Shown here: positions 25,039-33,496 of the stretch, piece by piece | Layout of the letters: each line of letters starts with the position of its first letter | Position numbering within the stretch: position 1 is the stretch's first letter | Assembly: GCF_028743715.1 (NCBI RefSeq) | Contig: NZ_CP117996.1 | Location: 496,001 to 560,000 of the forward strand | DNA: 64,000 bases | Reading direction: 5' to 3' | Source: Microbacterium sp. Clip185 | GTDB taxonomy: Bacteria; Actinomycetota; Actinomycetes; Actinomycetales; Microbacteriaceae | Notes under the pieces: model-generated | Told to the model about the DNA's origin: nothing | The model's input: only the letters and a program-made list of their open reading frames with translations | Database searches by the model: none | Made by a program: the position numbers and the translations under genes

Positions 25039-25683
25039 TCACCCTTCTGGCGACGTCGCTGGCCGTGCGCTCCGGCGGAGAATGAGCACGGCCGCCGTCG
25101 CCGCTGCGGCGAGGGCGGGAAGCCAGAGCGCTACGGGGCCGACCAGGCGCGCCGCCGCCGCGCCTGCGATCGCTCCGATCGCGATCGCGAGCCACAGCGC
25201 GAGGTGCCGCATCCACGCGCGCCGGTCGCCGCCGCGGAAGGCGGCGACGATGTTCTCGGCGAGCTTCATGAGCTGCCCCGTCATGTAGGTGATGCCGAAG
25301 GGCGCGGCGCCATTGCGGGAGTGCACCGCGTTGGTGGCGCCCATCGCGGCCGCCAGCACCGGTCCGGCCGCGAGCACCGCGCCTACCCCTGCCAGAGTCG
25401 CGGCCCCGAGGAGTGTGAGCGCCACGAGGGTCATCACCCCGCGCGCTTTGGCGCGGATCGACACGGCCGTGCCCGTCACGCCGCCGGCGACGAAGGCCGC
25501 GACGAGCAGACCCGCGTATCCCGCGCCGCCCCACGCGCCGCCCGTCAGCTCCGCGGAGGCCTGCGTGGTGTTGCCGCTCATGAACGACACGAAGAAGCCT
25601 CCGAGCATCACGAACGCGAAGCCGTCGACGAAACCGGCGAGCAGCGCGAGCGCCGCCGAACTGACGAGGTGTTTCGGGTCCAC
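25039..25683 (-). CDS. YoaK/DUF1275-family membrane protein
   Basis: 214 residues with six or seven hydrophobic segments. The family hallmarks are AGFVDGFAFVMLGGFFVSFMSGNTTQAS near the N-terminus and GATNAVHSRNGAAPFGITYMTGQL in the middle. Function is unknown; some members are proposed transporters. GTG at 25683 (VDPKHLVSS) has GGAAGGA five to six bases upstream; the frame is open a little further. It is divergent from tRNA-Ser(GCU). Confidence 0.88.
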   Translation of the reverse strand: MDPKHLVSSAALALLAGFVDGFAFVMLGGFFVSFMSGNTTQASAELTGGAWGGAGYAGLLVAAFVAGGVTGTAVSIRAKARGVMTLVALTLLGAATLAGVGAVLAAGPVLAAAMGATNAVHSRNGAAPFGITYMTGQLMKLAENIVAAFRGGDRRAWMRHLALWLAIAIGAIAGAAAARLVGPVALWLPALAAAATAAVLILRRSARPATSPEG

Positions 25684-25764
25684 CGCTTGTCCTTCCGGAT
25701 GCGGTGCGCACCGCATCCGCTATCGAGTATCCGGGACCTGTTCGGCGGGGACGAACCGACCCGT

Positions 25765-25770
25765 TATGAT
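25765..25770 (+). promoter_or_regulatory. -10 element of tRNA-Ser(GCU) (TATGAT)
   Basis: TATGAT lies 30 bases before the mature 5' end of the tRNA. Confidence 0.45.
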
Positions 25771-25800
25771 GGACGGGTGTGTTCGGCGCAAGCCGCCACT

Positions 25801-25889
25801 GGAGACGTCGCATAGTCAGGCCTAGTGCACCACCCTGCTAAGGTGGAGTCCCCGTAAGGGGACCGAGGGTTCAAATCCCTCCGTCTCCG
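25801..25889 (+). tRNA. tRNA-Ser (anticodon GCU)
   Basis: GGAGACG pairs with CGTCTCC, discriminator G. The anticodon loop CCTGCTAAGG gives GCT. The long variable arm GTCCCCGTAAGGGGAC and the T arm GAGGGTTCAAATCCCTC confirm a serine tRNA of 89 bases without encoded CCA. Confidence 0.95.
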
Positions 25890-25894
25890 CCATG

Positions 25895-25917
25895 AGCCCC
25901 GGTCCGCCGGGGCTTTT
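25895..25917 (+). terminator. Terminator of tRNA-Ser(GCU)
   Basis: AGCCCCGG, loop TCCG, CCGGGGCT, then TTTT. Confidence 0.85.
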
Positions 25918-25941
25918 GTGTTTCGTTCAGGCCCCGCCCCG

Positions 25942-25947
25942 CATAAT
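25942..25947 (+). promoter_or_regulatory. -10 element (CATAAT) of small membrane protein gene
   Basis: CATAAT, six bases, then GTG at 25954; leaderless layout. Confidence 0.5.
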
Positions 25948-25953
25948 GGGCAC

Positions 25954-26223
25954 GTGTCCTACACCGTTGAACGTCGCCGCAACCCGAGCGCCTGGGCGGG
26001 ATTCTGGTTCGGTCTCGCCGGCCTCATCCTCATGCCGATCCCACTGTTCATCGGATTGATCCTCGGCGGTGGGCTCTCCATCGTCGCGGCCGTGTTTACG
26101 GTGATCGGCCTGCTGAAGGGGCTCGCGCGCAGTGGCCAGGGCATCGCGCCCGTCGTGTTCGCGATCATCTTCATCCTGCTCACCTGGGGTGGCATCTCCG
26201 TCGGCGGCGGCACGATCTGGTGA
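25954..26223 (+). CDS. Small membrane protein of unknown function
   Basis: 89 residues, with a short N-terminal tail (VSYTVERRRNPSAW) and two long hydrophobic segments joined by LLKGLARSGQG; it ends GGISVGGGTIW. The layout resembles DUF4190-type small membrane proteins but lacks their motif. The GTG start is supported by the -10 element six bases upstream. Confidence 0.65.
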   Translation: MSYTVERRRNPSAWAGFWFGLAGLILMPIPLFIGLILGGGLSIVAAVFTVIGLLKGLARSGQGIAPVVFAIIFILLTWGGISVGGGTIW

Positions 26224-26241
26224 GAGCCGACCCTCGCTGAG

Positions 26242-26820
26242 TCAGCGCATCGCGGGCGGCTCCGCCTCAAGCCCGCGCGCGAGCGAGCGAGGATCGCGGA
26301 TGCGGCGAAGCGGAGACGCGCTGACCCAGATCGCCGTCAGCAGCACCCCCGCGCAGCCGATCGCCATTCCCCATCGCGTGCCGACGGCCTCGCCGACCAG
26401 GCCGCCCGCCGCTGCGCCGATCGCCACGACTCCGTAGGAGATCCAGCGCATGGTCGCGTTGACGCGGCCGAGAAGGTGGTCGGGCGTGCGCAGCTGACGC
26501 AGCGTGACGGCCACGACGCTCGACAGCGACGTGCCCGCGCCGTTGACGGCGAATACGGCCACGAGCGCGGCGACGAGCGCCGGCGCGCTCCACTCGGAGG
26601 GGAGCAAGGGCAGCGCCGCGAGCGCCATACACTCCGCGGCGGCGCACGCGACCAGCACGGGTCCGGCGCCGAAGTGCTTCACGCTCGCCGGCGCGACGGC
26701 GGCGCCGACGACCGCACCCACCGCGCCGAGGCCGAACACCAGTCCCAGGTGGCCCGCCTCGAGGGAGAGATCGCGCACCGCGTGCAGCGTGAAGAGCACC
26801 ATGAACAATCGCGTTGCGCG
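26242..26820 (-). pseudogene. 5'-truncated MFS transporter remnant
   Basis: About 190 codons encode only the C-terminal six-helix half of an MFS_3/enterobactin-exporter-like transporter: LFTLHAVRDLSLEAGHLGLVFGLGAVGAVVG, an inter-helix VAVTLRQLRTPDHLLGRVNATMRW stretch and a C-terminal SPLRRIRDPRSL. A full transporter needs about 400 residues. Upstream of about 26820 the frame runs into the promoter and antisense of the next gene and loses transporter character. An internal ATG at 26802 could allow a half-size protein, but no ribosome binding site is clear. Confidence 0.7.
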
Positions 26821-26929
26821 CCACCAGGCGCGCAAGGGGGCGTGAGCATGCCCCCGGGCCGATATCCTCGCTGAGGGCATCCGCCCCTGCAGCCGTTCGG
26901 CTGCGGCCCTCGCATCCGGGAGAGTGCAT

Positions 26930-27826
26930 ATGTCGGTCGGCCTGCTCGCCGTCGTCGATGACATCCTGACCGCCGCCATCAAGGCGAGCGCGAAGACCGC
27001 GGGCGTCGTGATCGACGACGCCGCCGTGACCCCGCAGTACGTGCAGGGCATCACGCCCGCGCGGGAGCTGCCGGTGGTGTGGAAGATCGCGCTCGGCAGT
27101 CTCGTCAACAAGTTCGTGATCATCATCCCGATCGCGCTGCTGCTGACCGCGTTCGCTCCCTGGGTGCTGCCGTTTCTGCTGATCCTGGGCGGCGGGTTCC
27201 TCTGCTTCGAGGGCGCGGAGAAGGTACTCGAGTGGTTCGGCGCGCACCACGAGGACGCCGACGATGACGGCCCGCGCGACGAGAAGAAGCTCGTGTTCGG
27301 CGCGGTGCGCACCGACCTCATCCTCAGCACAGAGATCATGCTCATCGCGCTCTCGAGCCTCGACCCCGACTTCGGCATCTGGATGACGCTCGGTGCGCTC
27401 CTGGTCATCGGTCTCGCCATGACGGTGCTGGTCTACGGGGCGGTCGCGCTGCTCGTGAAGATCGACGACATCGGCCTGCGCCTCATGAAGAGCGACGCGC
27501 GCCGCATCCGCCGTTTCGGTGTGCGCGTCGTCGCCTCGATGCCCGCCGTGTTCCGGGTCATCAGCATCGTCGGCACCGTCGCCATGCTCTGGGTCGGCGG
27601 TCACCTCGTCGTGGGCAACCTCGCCGAGACGCTCTGGAGCGGACCCGAGCACCTGGTGCACGCCGTCACCCACCTCGTGGAGGCGGCCGGCCCCGTCGTG
27701 GTGTGGATCGTCGAGACGGCGATGTCCGCCGTCTTCGGCCTCGCGCTCGGACTCGTGATCGTTGCCGTCGTCACCGGAATCTCCCGTCTGACCAAGCGCG
27801 GCGCCCGCGCGGATGCGGCCCACTGA
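26930..27826 (+). CDS. DUF808-family membrane protein (YedI-like)
   Basis: 298 residues. N-terminal signature: GLLAVVDDILTAAIKASAKTAGVVIDDAAVTPQYV, then RELPVVWKIALGSLVNKFVIIIPIALLL and LILGGGFLCFEGAEKVLEWF with the conserved EGAEK, four or more membrane segments, and HEDADDDGPRDEKKLVFGAVRTDLILSTEIM. The function of this inner-membrane family is unknown. GGGAGAG precedes the ATG at 26930; another in-frame ATG lies at 26924. The leader holds a small GCAGCCG/CGGCTGC hairpin (26888-26903). Confidence 0.92.
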   Translation: MSVGLLAVVDDILTAAIKASAKTAGVVIDDAAVTPQYVQGITPARELPVVWKIALGSLVNKFVIIIPIALLLTAFAPWVLPFLLILGGGFLCFEGAEKVLEWFGAHHEDADDDGPRDEKKLVFGAVRTDLILSTEIMLIALSSLDPDFGIWMTLGALLVIGLAMTVLVYGAVALLVKIDDIGLRLMKSDARRIRRFGVRVVASMPAVFRVISIVGTVAMLWVGGHLVVGNLAETLWSGPEHLVHAVTHLVEAAGPVVVWIVETAMSAVFGLALGLVIVAVVTGISRLTKRGARADAAH

Positions 27827-27878
27827 GGGTTCCGGCGGATTCACGCGTCGAGCCGTATCGACGAGCGTCGCCGACTGT

Positions 27879-27884
27879 CATGAT
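27879..27884 (+). promoter_or_regulatory. -10 element (CATGAT) of lipoprotein gene
   Basis: CATGAT, six bases, then GTG at 27891; leaderless layout. Confidence 0.5.
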
Positions 27885-27890
27885 CGCGGC

Positions 27891-28418
27891 GTGAAATCTC
27901 TCAAGCCGCTCGTCCTGGTGGCTGCAGCCCTGGTGCTCACCGGCTGCTCGCAGGCCGCGACGAACACCACCGAGCCCGCGGGGAGCTCGGCCACGGCGGA
28001 CGCTGATTCGGGTTCGGCGTCCACACCGGAGGCGGGGTCGGGCACGGGCGACGCATGCGCGCTCGTGCCCTCCGCCGACATCGCCGCAGCTCTCGGCGTC
28101 GACGCGATCGAGGGAGTGGCCGCCGAGGGGCAGCAGGGACTGCAGCAGTGCACGTGGGCCTACGCCGACACGCACAGCGCGATCGCCCAGTACACCGGCG
28201 ACGCCGACGCGTTCCTGCCCGCCGAGCTGTATCCCCAGGGCGCGAACGCGCAGCCGATCCCGGGCGTCACGCGCGGTTGGGCCGACGCCTCCATCGGCAC
28301 GATCCTCGTCGTCAAGGGCAACGAGGGCCTCCTGCTCGTCGACATCGACCCGGGTGGATCGGGTGCCGACCCCGCGCTGTGGACGAGCCTCGGAGAGACG
28401 ATCGCGAACCGCATGTAA
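27891..28418 (+). CDS. Putative lipoprotein, DUF3558-like
   Basis: 175 residues: lipoprotein signal VKSLKPLVLVAAALVLTGC (Cys19), a Ser/Ala/Thr/Gly linker, then a domain with CALVPSADIAAALGVDAIEGV, QQCTWAY and GNEGLLLVDIDPG. The pattern Cys-x-Leu-hydrophobic followed by QQCTW resembles DUF3558 lipoproteins of Actinobacteria. Function unknown. The start is set by the -10 element six bases upstream. Confidence 0.75.
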   Translation: MKSLKPLVLVAAALVLTGCSQAATNTTEPAGSSATADADSGSASTPEAGSGTGDACALVPSADIAAALGVDAIEGVAAEGQQGLQQCTWAYADTHSAIAQYTGDADAFLPAELYPQGANAQPIPGVTRGWADASIGTILVVKGNEGLLLVDIDPGGSGADPALWTSLGETIANRM

Positions 28419-28519
28419 CGACGAAGCTGCGGGTTTCGGCGGATTCCGCATCCGGTTCGTATCCTTGCGGGTCGAGCGCGTGGCACGATTCCCCCGGAAC
28501 CGGCAGAGGGGCGGATCGC

Positions 28520-30232
28520 GTGGGGGACGATGTCGAGGGCAGCGTCGAAGCGTGGCGATATGTCACCGGCATCCTGCTGCGCGTCTTCGGCGGGGATGCC
28601 GCCGCTGAGCTCGCCGGTGCCTCCGCGCGCTCGGACGCGGCGACGAACCGCGCCGACCGCACGCTCTTCCGGGTCGCCGCCACGATCGCCGCGGTGATCG
28701 CCTGCCGCTTCCCGGATGCGGCCGCGCACGCCCGGCGTGCACGGGATGAGAGCGAGGGGTGCGCGGCTCCGGTCGTGCGCCTGGCGGCATCCGCGATGCT
28801 GACCGCCGACGCCATGGCGGGCACCGATCACAGCCACCGGCTCGGCGTGGATGCGGGCGCTGTCGCCGACGGCCTGTCCGAGGCGGGCGAAGGGGCGCTG
28901 CTGACGAGATACCTGCTGGCCGAGGCCGCGCTCAGCTCGGGCGGCTTCGAGGTCGCCGATGAGCTGATCCGCGGTGCAGGGCTCGCACCCGGGCAGACGG
29001 TGACGGTCGACGCAGAGCGCGCCGACGCGGCCGCCGTGGCACTCCAGCTGCTCGCGGCCCGCAGCGCTGCCTTCCACGGACGGCGGGATGAGGTGAGGGC
29101 GATCGCGGCAGGGCTCTTCCGCAGCGCCGCGATCGTCCCGCCGCGGCCCCTCGTCGTGCTCCAGGCGATCGGCAGCTACGGGGCTGCCGTCGCGGGCGAC
29201 CGGGACCGGTTCTTCTCGCTCGCGGATGCCGTCATCGCCCGCACGCGCCGAGACGAGAACTACCTCTCCGTCGGATCGTCGTTGTACGTCGCCTGGGGCT
29301 TCCGCGCCGTCGGACAGTTGCAGCGAGCGGCGGCGCTGCTCGTGTCGGCGGCGGGCGCCGACCTGTCGCGGTGCAAGGTGTGGGACCGTGCCTTCGCCAC
29401 GGAGGTGCTCGTCGAGGCGGCGTTGTCGCGCGGTGACACCTACCGCGCCGGGGTCCTCCTGCGGCGCAGCGGCGCTCTGGCCCGTCACCGTGTGGCGACG
29501 TCGTCGCTGACCCGCGCGCGAGGAGCACTCGCCCTGTCGCAGGGGCAGGCGGCGGATGCCGAGGCGCTCGCCGCCGCATCCGTCCGCATCGACGAGGCTG
29601 CGGGAGCGGCCACCGAGGTGCTGCGCGGCGAGCTCGTTCGCGCAGACGCCCTGGCTGCGGTCGATCCCGCGGCAGCACTGGAGCTGCTGCTGCATCTCGC
29701 ACGGCAGGCGGATGCGGTGGGCTACGAGCGTCATCGCCTGCTCGCCGCCCGGCGTTGGCGCGAGCTGGCCTCGCGCGTCGAGGGCGCGCGCGGAGATCTG
29801 GCCGTCATGACCGAGAAGCAGCGCGAGGTGGCGGTGCTTCTCGCCGAGGGGAACACGAACGCCGCCATCGCGCAGGTGCTCTACCTCTCGCCGCGCACCG
29901 TGCAGAGCCACGTCGAGGACATCCTCCGGATCACGGGAGCGCCGACCCGCGGCCGCGCGGCTGCTCTTCTCGGCCCCCGGCGCGGGCTCGATCTGGCGCG
30001 ATTGAGCCCGCGTCAGCGCCAGATCGCCGCCCTGGCCGCGGCGGGAAGCCGCAACGCCGAGATCGCCGCATCCGTCGGTCTCAGCGTCAAGACCGTCGAG
30101 CACCATCTCGCCGAAGCCCTCCACCGGCTCGGTCTTCCGTCGCGCGCGGGGCTGGCGACAGTCGCGTTCGAGCCGGTGGAATCGGAGACGGACGCGCTCA
30201 GCGCGCGACCGACTCCTTCTCCGTCTCGGTGA
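28520..30232 (+). CDS. Regulator with two tandem C-terminal LuxR-type HTH domains
   Basis: 570 residues. Residues 1 to about 425 are all-helical and Ala-rich, looking like degenerate TPR-type repeats, as in MalT/LAL regulators but without the N-terminal ATPase. Two complete LuxR helix-turn-helix domains follow: HTH1 about 430-484 (TEKQREVAVLLAEGNTNAAI, LSPRTVQSHVEDIL) and HTH2 about 495-550 (LSPRQRQIAALAAAGSRNAEI, LSVKTVEHHLAEAL). GTG at 28520 has AGAGGGGCGG upstream. Its 3' end overlaps the convergent tctA gene by 35 bases. Targets unknown. Confidence 0.88.
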   Translation: MGDDVEGSVEAWRYVTGILLRVFGGDAAAELAGASARSDAATNRADRTLFRVAATIAAVIACRFPDAAAHARRARDESEGCAAPVVRLAASAMLTADAMAGTDHSHRLGVDAGAVADGLSEAGEGALLTRYLLAEAALSSGGFEVADELIRGAGLAPGQTVTVDAERADAAAVALQLLAARSAAFHGRRDEVRAIAAGLFRSAAIVPPRPLVVLQAIGSYGAAVAGDRDRFFSLADAVIARTRRDENYLSVGSSLYVAWGFRAVGQLQRAAALLVSAAGADLSRCKVWDRAFATEVLVEAALSRGDTYRAGVLLRRSGALARHRVATSSLTRARGALALSQGQAADAEALAAASVRIDEAAGAATEVLRGELVRADALAAVDPAAALELLLHLARQADAVGYERHRLLAARRWRELASRVEGARGDLAVMTEKQREVAVLLAEGNTNAAIAQVLYLSPRTVQSHVEDILRITGAPTRGRAAALLGPRRGLDLARLSPRQRQIAALAAAGSRNAEIAASVGLSVKTVEHHLAEALHRLGLPSRAGLATVAFEPVESETDALSARPTPSPSR

Positions 30233-31739
30233 CGTCGCGGCCCGCGCGCCGCCGGGCGACGATGCGCCCGCGCACCGAGAATACGAGGACCGCGGCCAGC
30301 AGCACGTAGAGCGTGATCGTGATGGGGCTGTGCACCAGCACCGAGAAGTCGCCGTTCGCGCTCATCGCGGCATCCCGCAGGCTCGTCTCGGCCAGCGGGC
30401 CCAGCACCATTCCGATGATGAGCGGTGCGAGGGGGAAGTCCATCGCCCGCATCAGGAAGCCCAGAACGCCGATTCCGAGCAGCATGAGCAGGTCGAAGGT
30501 CGACCCGGAGGTGGCGTAGATGCCCAGCGCGCAGAACACCGTGATGCCCGCGTACAGGTAGGGGCGGGGGATCAGCAGCAGTTTGGCCCACAGCATCGCG
30601 AACGGCAGGTTGAGGATCAGCAGCACCACCATCGCGATGAAGAAGCTCGCCAGCAGCGCCCAGACGAGCTCCGGGGCGCGGTCGAACAGCAGCGGACCCG
30701 GCTGCAGGCCGTACTGTCGGAACGCCGCCAGCATGATCGCGGCCGTCGCGGAGATCGGCAGGCCCAGCGCGAGCAGCGCGCCCATCGCCATTCCCGTCGT
30801 CGCGTTGCCCGCAGCCTCGGGAGCCGCGAGACCTCGGATGGCGCCGCGCCCGAACTGCGGCTTCTTGCGGCGGGCATCCAGTCGCTTCTCCAGTCCGTAG
30901 GCGAGGAACGTCGGGATCTCGGATCCGCCGGCCGGCACGACGCCGAACGGCAGACCGATCGCGGTGCCGCGCAGCCAGGCCGGCGTCGCCTCCTTGAGCT
31001 CCTTCCGGCTCAGCCACGGCCGACCGGTGGGCTTGATGATCTTCTTCGCGGTGTCGTGACGCGCGAGGCATGCGACGAAGATGACCTCGCCGAGCGCCAG
31101 GATGGCGACCGTCACCGTGACCAGCGAGATGCCGTCGAACAGCTGCGGCGACTCCATCGTGAAACGGGGTGCTCCCGAGACCCCGTCGATGCCGATCACG
31201 GCGATGCCGAGGCCGATGAACAGGGAGGTCAGCCCCTTGATGACGTTGTCGGTGACGACAGACGAGGTGGCGGCGAACGCGAAGACGGCCAGGGCGAAGA
31301 ACTCCGCGGGGCCGAATCGGCTCGAGAAGTCCGCGAGGGCGGGCGCGAGGAACACCACCACGATCGATGCGATGAACCCGCCGATGAAGGCACCGATGGC
31401 GGCGGTGGCCAGGGCCTGGGCGGCCCGGCCGTTCAGCGCCATCTTGTGGCCCTCGAACGTGGAGGCGATGGCGGATGCCTGCCCCGGGGTGTTCATGAGG
31501 ATGCCCATTGTCGAGTCGCCGAACAGGCCGCCGAAGTAGACGCCGGCGAACATGATGAACGCGGCGGTGGGATCGAGCGAGAACGTGATGGGCAGCAGCA
31601 GAGCGACGGCCATCGAGGAGCCGAGGCCGGGCAGCACGCCCACGGCCGTGCCCAGAAGGCAGCCGACGAGCACCCACAGCAGGTTCTCCGGGGTGAAGGC
31701 TCCCGCGAAGCCCTGTGCCAGAAGTTGCAGAGCATCCAT
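30198..31739 (-). CDS. tctA: Tripartite tricarboxylate transporter, large membrane subunit
   Basis: 513 residues with about twelve membrane segments; TctA family. Conserved parts are WVLVGCLLGTAVGVLPGLGSSMAVALLLPITF, FGGLFGDSTMGILMNTPGQASAIASTFEGHKMALNG, the second inverted motif GLPFGVVPAGGSEIPTFLAYGLEKRL and AAPEAAGNATTGMAMGALLALGLPISATAA. It moves a carboxylate, perhaps citrate, driven by an ion gradient. One base separates it from tctB. The C-terminal coding end overlaps the LuxR-type gene. Confidence 0.95.
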   Translation of the reverse strand: MDALQLLAQGFAGAFTPENLLWVLVGCLLGTAVGVLPGLGSSMAVALLLPITFSLDPTAAFIMFAGVYFGGLFGDSTMGILMNTPGQASAIASTFEGHKMALNGRAAQALATAAIGAFIGGFIASIVVVFLAPALADFSSRFGPAEFFALAVFAFAATSSVVTDNVIKGLTSLFIGLGIAVIGIDGVSGAPRFTMESPQLFDGISLVTVTVAILALGEVIFVACLARHDTAKKIIKPTGRPWLSRKELKEATPAWLRGTAIGLPFGVVPAGGSEIPTFLAYGLEKRLDARRKKPQFGRGAIRGLAAPEAAGNATTGMAMGALLALGLPISATAAIMLAAFRQYGLQPGPLLFDRAPELVWALLASFFIAMVVLLILNLPFAMLWAKLLLIPRPYLYAGITVFCALGIYATSGSTFDLLMLLGIGVLGFLMRAMDFPLAPLIIGMVLGPLAETSLRDAAMSANGDFSVLVHSPITITLYVLLAAVLVFSVRGRIVARRRAGRDVTETEKESVAR

Positions 31740-31740
31740 G

Positions 31741-32334
31741 TCAGAACCCCCCGAGGATGCCGGACGGGAGAGGCATCCCGAGCAGCATGTCGAATCCGAT
31801 GTAGGCGAGCGAGCTCAGGGTCGCGCCGACCGCGAGCATCTGGATGGGCTTTGACGCCCCAAATCCACGTGCGATGCACCAGAAGAGCAGGGTTGCCGCG
31901 ATGATCCAGCCCAGCAGATCCAGCAGCAGCGCGAAGGCGAAGAAGGAGACGATCACCCACGCCAGCGAGCGGACGTCCACGCGTACGGGTCGCGGCGGTG
32001 CTGCATCGTCGTCGGCAGTCTCGGCCGCCAACAGCTCTGCCGTGAGCGGGTCGGGCATCGACCGCACCTCGCGCACGGCGGTGACGGCCAGGGAAACGGC
32101 GAACACGTAGAGACCGGCGGTGACGATCCCCGGGAAGAACTGCGGACCCGGGAACGCGGCGCCCTCGGGGACCCGCATCGTCAGGATGCCGATCAGCAGG
32201 TACGTCGCGAATGCGGCCACGATGACGGGCATCGTGAGGCCTTTCAGCAGTGCCGCGATGCCGGGGCCCGACACGAGTCGCAGCCGGTCGCCGAGAACGG
32301 CCGAGGTTGCGGTGGGATTGGCGGGGAAGGTCAC
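31741..32334 (-). CDS. tctB: Tripartite tricarboxylate transporter, small membrane subunit
   Basis: 197 residues with four membrane segments, as usual for TctB, and a variable soluble loop between segments 2 and 3 (LTAELLAAETADDDAAPPRPVR region). FPGPQFFPGIVTAG matches the conserved periplasmic-side motif after segment 1. GTG at 32334 overlaps the tctC stop by four bases. It lies between tctC and tctA in the standard order. Confidence 0.9.
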   Translation of the reverse strand: MTFPANPTATSAVLGDRLRLVSGPGIAALLKGLTMPVIVAAFATYLLIGILTMRVPEGAAFPGPQFFPGIVTAGLYVFAVSLAVTAVREVRSMPDPLTAELLAAETADDDAAPPRPVRVDVRSLAWVIVSFFAFALLLDLLGWIIAATLLFWCIARGFGASKPIQMLAVGATLSSLAYIGFDMLLGMPLPSGILGGF

Positions 32335-33353
32335 AGGCCCATCTCCTCGTAGAGCGTGCGGATGCGGGACTCCTCGTCGTCGAGGAAGCCGGTGAGCTCG
32401 TCTCCGGTGATGACGCGCTCGGTCCAGCGGTAGCGGTCGATGGCGTCCTGCCACTGGGGTGTCTCGACCGAGTCGAGGATGAGCTGCGTGAGCTGATCCA
32501 CCTCGCCGTCGGTGAGCCCCGAGGGCGCGGCGAGCATGCGCCAGTTGGTCAGAGAGATGTCGTATCCCTGCTCGGCCGCGGTGGGGATGTCGATCCCCTC
32601 GACGGGTTCTTTCGCGACGAGGGCGAGTGCGCGCAGGCGCCCTGCCTCGATCTGGTCGATGTTGTCGGGGTATCCGCCCGCGGCGGCCTTGGCGGTGCCG
32701 TTGAGCAGCGCCTGAATCGCCTCGCCGCCTCCGTCGGAGGAGATGTAGGTCGTGTCCACCGGGTCGATCCCCGCGGCGAGGGCGAGGTCGGTGACGACGA
32801 GCTGGTCGAACGACCCGCCACCCGTCCACGGCAGCGCCTTGGGGTTCTGCTGCCACGCGGCGACGAGATCATCGAGGCTCTCATAGGGGGAGTCGGCGGG
32901 CACAACGATCACGTCGTACTCCTCGACGACGACGGCCAGCGGCGTCACGTCGGCGAGGGTCGCCGCGGAGTTGAACTGGATGGTGGCGGCCAGCAGGCCC
33001 GTGCCGCCGACGAGCAGATTGTTCGCCTGGCCGTTGAGCACCGACACGTTGCCGAGGGCGATCGTGCCACCGGCTCCCGGCATGTTCACGACCTGCACGT
33101 TGTTGACCAGGCCGTTCGCCTTCTGCGCCTGCTGCAACTCGCGGGCGACACCGTCCCAACCGCCGCCGGCGGCCGCCGGGGCGACGATGGTCATCGAGGC
33201 GCTGATCTCCTGACCGCTGGCAGCCGAGCTGATCGAGCCGAACGCGGCGATGCCGACGGCCGCAGCGGTCACGACGCCGCCGATCACGCGGCCGATCACT
33301 GTCCTGGCGGTGGTCTTGGTCCGGGGGGTGGACTCATCCGAGGGGGTGGTCAT
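32331..33353 (-). CDS. tctC: Tripartite tricarboxylate transporter, substrate-binding protein
   Basis: 340 residues. An N-terminal membrane/signal segment (VIGRVIGGVVTAAAVGIAAFG) without a lipobox Cys suggests export or an uncleaved anchor. The Bug/TctC fold follows: MTIVAPAAAGGGWDGVAREL, VVNMPGAGGTIALGNVSVLNG, LLVGGTGLLAATIQF, WTGGGSFDQLV and AALNG-like QALLNGTAKAAAGGYPDNI. It binds the carboxylate outside the cell. I take the second of two adjacent ATGs (33353) because GGAG is better placed for it. It is divergent from the sensor kinase gene. Confidence 0.9.
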   Translation of the reverse strand: MTTPSDESTPRTKTTARTVIGRVIGGVVTAAAVGIAAFGSISSAASGQEISASMTIVAPAAAGGGWDGVARELQQAQKANGLVNNVQVVNMPGAGGTIALGNVSVLNGQANNLLVGGTGLLAATIQFNSAATLADVTPLAVVVEEYDVIVVPADSPYESLDDLVAAWQQNPKALPWTGGGSFDQLVVTDLALAAGIDPVDTTYISSDGGGEAIQALLNGTAKAAAGGYPDNIDQIEAGRLRALALVAKEPVEGIDIPTAAEQGYDISLTNWRMLAAPSGLTDGEVDQLTQLILDSVETPQWQDAIDRYRWTERVITGDELTGFLDDEESRIRTLYEEMGL

Positions 33354-33496
33354 CATTGCTCCATTCGCGCGGACATCGTCGTCTCCGCGAGATCGACCTA
33401 GGATGGCAGCGCGCGAGACGGTGGAGCCGATCGCGCCGATTTGTTCCCATAAACGCGCACGCGGCGACGAGGCCGTCGGGCGAGGAAGCGAGCACG

